A stretch of DNA of 64,000 nt from Alkalinema sp. FACHB-956 (GTDB lineage: Bacteria; Cyanobacteriota; Cyanobacteriia; Leptolyngbyales; Leptolyngbyaceae), in NCBI RefSeq assembly GCF_014697025.1, contig NZ_JACJRC010000015.1:62001-126000 (forward strand). The letters are read 5' to 3'. Positions 61,852 to 64,000 of this stretch are shown piece by piece (within the stretch, counting starts at the first letter, position 1; the number at the start of each line of letters is the position of its first letter). The notes beneath the pieces were generated by a model, which worked only from the letters and a program-made list of their open reading frames with translations, ran no database searches and had not been told where the DNA came from. The position numbers were made by a program, and so were the translations under genes.

Positions 61852-64000
61852 ATGGTAGACATTCGGATTAACACCAACGGACTCACTCCGTCCCAGTTCT
61901 TCCTCCCCGAACTCACAACTGAAATCCTTGAAGGAGCCAATGAACTCTCCCTCCAGTTAGAACCCCGTGAATACACCTTTCAGATTCCGCAACATCTGGG
62001 TCTCGCCGCCAGCTTCAAATTCCAAATCACCCCCAATGGACTGATTGACTACGATCCGATCCATACATTTCTCCGTGGACGTGGCACCACAACCCTGACT
62101 GTGCAGGGCTTCCCCATCACTTTTGCCTTCGACGCAAGATCTCCCCTGTCCCACGATCTGATGCTCAATGGGGCTAAGGATGTTATCCTCTCCCGCACGC
62201 AAACCCACCACTCATTAAACCTCATCCCCGGTACAGGCTATAGTTTTCGAGCCACGCCAGACACAATTGCTGACTTCTCGTTTCACGTAGACCCCAACGG
62301 CGAAGTTAAGATCGCTGAACAGTACAAAGATTTTGCCAAAACGGACGGAAACACCCTGACCATCTCTGGCTATTCCATCACGATCGATGGACGTGCCTTG
62401 TCCCATGATCTCAGGATGTATCTGGTGGGCAATGATGCCATTCTGCCCCACACTCAGCCCCATCCATTAACCCTCATTCCAACCGCAGGCTATACATTTT
62501 GGTCAAACTTTAGGACACTCATGGATTTCCGATTTGACCTGAGCATCAGCGGGGAGATTCTCCTCAACCAACCTTACAGAGACTTGGCCACAGTCCAAGA
62601 ACGAACCTTGACGCTCCGGGGCCATCGCATCACCCTTGACGCCCAAGCCTTCTCCTATGATCTGCAATTGTCTGTCGTCGGCGATCGCAATACCTTACCC
62701 CGAGGTCAACGCCATGAGTTAACCCTGATGCCTTCAGCTAGATATTCATTTGAACCCACCCTTGGCGTTCCTGCAAATTTTGAGTTTGATCTCGATGTCA
62801 GTGGACAGATCGCGATCAATTCCCGCTACAAAGACTTTGCCGTGGCTCAGGAGCGATCGCTCCTCCTCAGGCATCTTGTCCAAGAAGTTGAAGAATCTTT
62901 GCGTACCGTCAGTGGACGCATCTCCCTCGATAATGGTCAGCCCTTGAAAAATATGATTGTCCGCGCCTTTCATGAAGGTGAGCAGGCAACCGTGCGGTTG
63001 GGCGAAGATAGTTCTGATGCGGAAGGACGCTACACCATCCGGTATGAGCCATTGCCCGGAATCACCCGCCTAATTTTACGTGTGATCGTCAGTGATGCCC
63101 AACGCAATGAATTGAAATCTTCCGATCGGATACAAACAGATCAGCCCCTCACGATTGTGAACTTGATCGTGCCCCAGTTGCGAGCCGTCACCTATCAAGT
63201 AACGGGAAAAGTGAGCAGTCCGGTGAGTGCTGGAGTGGAGGGTTTGCGCGTTCTCGTTGTGGATAAGGCCGTCGGAGAAGATGTCACACTGGTCGCAACG
63301 ACTACTCAGTCCGATGGTGCCTATCAAGCGACCTTTCCAGATACTCTTATCCGCCAACGGGGTAAAACCCAGCCTGACTTGCAAGTGCGCGTTTTTCAGG
63401 GCGATCGCTTCTTGGCCGCATCGGAAGTTCGCTACAATGCCTCCCCGTCAGAGACCCTGAATGTGTTTTTAGATCACGTTCCGCCCTCTGCGCTTCAGTC
63501 GGAATATGAGATATTGCTCCATAGTCTGGCCCCCCACTTTCAGGGACATCTCCGCGATCTTCAGGAAACAGACACTCGCCATGATATTACCTATCTCGCC
63601 AATAAAACCGGATGGGATGCTCGTGCGGTAGCGATCGCAGCCCTGGCGGATGAATTCAGTACTCGGAGCCAGATTCAGCCTGCCTTTTTCTATGCGCTGT
63701 TTCGCGCTGGATTGTCTGCCAACAATGATGCGGTTTACCAAATCGATGCCAAAACAGTCGAAAGAATCTGGAAGCAAAGTATTCAGCAAGGCGTGATTCC
63801 AGCAACGTTAGAAGCTGAAGTCCCCCAGGCTATACAGCGATTCCAAGAACTATTTGTGCAGCGATCGTTGGACGCACCAGCTATCACGGGAGTTTCTTCT
63901 CTCAAAGAGATGTTAAGCAGTGCCCATATACATGATGAGGATCATCAAAAGGAATTTGTCACGCTGTATGCCCAGCATCAAGATAATCTGTCTGAATTTT
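61852..64000 (+). CDS. TcA-like toxin subunit (3' end outside window)
   Basis: The frame starts at MVDIRINTNGLTPSQFF with GAGGGA before it and stays open for 716 codons to the right edge. Residues about 36-340 contain four beta-rich repeats of 84-86 residues (for example LTLIPTAGYTFW and LTLMPSARYSFE). Then come two carboxypeptidase-like beta domains (VSGRISLDNGQPLKNMIVRA; VTGKVSSPVSAGVEGLRVLV) and a helical region (SALQSEYEILLHSLAPHFQG, then DITYLANKTGWDARAVAIAA), the pattern of neuraminidase-like TcA proteins. TcA forms the injection channel for the BC cocoon encoded upstream. Confidence 0.78.
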   Translation, partial: MVDIRINTNGLTPSQFFLPELTTEILEGANELSLQLEPREYTFQIPQHLGLAASFKFQITPNGLIDYDPIHTFLRGRGTTTLTVQGFPITFAFDARSPLSHDLMLNGAKDVILSRTQTHHSLNLIPGTGYSFRATPDTIADFSFHVDPNGEVKIAEQYKDFAKTDGNTLTISGYSITIDGRALSHDLRMYLVGNDAILPHTQPHPLTLIPTAGYTFWSNFRTLMDFRFDLSISGEILLNQPYRDLATVQERTLTLRGHRITLDAQAFSYDLQLSVVGDRNTLPRGQRHELTLMPSARYSFEPTLGVPANFEFDLDVSGQIAINSRYKDFAVAQERSLLLRHLVQEVEESLRTVSGRISLDNGQPLKNMIVRAFHEGEQATVRLGEDSSDAEGRYTIRYEPLPGITRLILRVIVSDAQRNELKSSDRIQTDQPLTIVNLIVPQLRAVTYQVTGKVSSPVSAGVEGLRVLVVDKAVGEDVTLVATTTQSDGAYQATFPDTLIRQRGKTQPDLQVRVFQGDRFLAASEVRYNASPSETLNVFLDHVPPSALQSEYEILLHSLAPHFQGHLRDLQETDTRHDITYLANKTGWDARAVAIAALADEFSTRSQIQPAFFYALFRAGLSANNDAVYQIDAKTVERIWKQSIQQGVIPATLEAEVPQAIQRFQELFVQRSLDAPAITGVSSLKEMLSSAHIHDEDHQKEFVTLYAQHQDNLSEF

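Overview
The window looks like part of a large cyanobacterial plasmid. The octamer GCGATCGC (HIP1) recurs throughout, many products are of cyanobacterial type, and the first 44 kb reads as a plasmid backbone: transfer genes, a private set of replication and repair genes, an iteron-type origin and a ParDE pair. I cannot name the genus. No rRNA, tRNA or CRISPR array is visible.

Region 1 (1-17 kb, transfer and accessory genes). A ParA-like ATPase open at the left edge, a membrane protein and a lipoprotein are followed by a YhcG-type nuclease, two small proteins with acidic tails, a Ycf46-like AAA+ ATPase, a family A DNA polymerase, a protein ending in a beta-clamp binding motif, a two-domain peptidoglycan hydrolase with two exported partners, a third protein with an acidic tail, and a VirD4/TraG-type coupling ATPase.

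Region 2 (17-31 kb, SOS and replisome block). On the minus strand lie lexA, dnaX, holA, an MrfA/YprA-like helicase and a short recA paralogue. A perfect match to the published cyanobacterial LexA box sits in front of lexA. Divergent from it is an acetyltransferase-like gene, an unknown gene and an AT-rich gene with a HEPN-type RNAISH motif. Then come dnaN with a 97-residue extension and a RecD/Dda-like helicase.

Region 3 (31-44 kb, origin and core replication). A small RHH-type protein, a structured spacer and a 510-residue protein ending in a helix-turn-helix (probable initiator) precede about 960 bases without a gene. That stretch holds ten iteron-like repeats phased at 22 bp and TGTAAC repeats spaced 10 or 11 bp. 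Next are a primase-DnaB helicase fusion, a second family A polymerase, ParDE, and a 1099-residue protein carrying the signature series of eukaryotic-type (QDE-1-like) two-barrel RNA polymerases. Together these genes could form a nearly self-sufficient replication apparatus built on family A polymerases, a sliding clamp and its loader. No dnaE and no recognisable SSB are present here.

Region 4 (44-52.6 kb, nitric oxide module). A Crp/Fnr-family regulator, a palindrome of Fnr/DNR type, quinol nitric oxide reductase, a RIC-type di-iron repair protein, two small genes, a CopD-like membrane protein, a GNAT acetyltransferase, a YwiC-like membrane protein and a LuxR-type regulator.

Region 5 (52.6-64 kb, Tc toxin). 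A 2688-residue TcB-TcC fusion with Rhs core and a C-terminal YwqJ-like deaminase, a repeat-flanked GxxExxY gene, and the start of a TcA-like gene that runs off the right edge.
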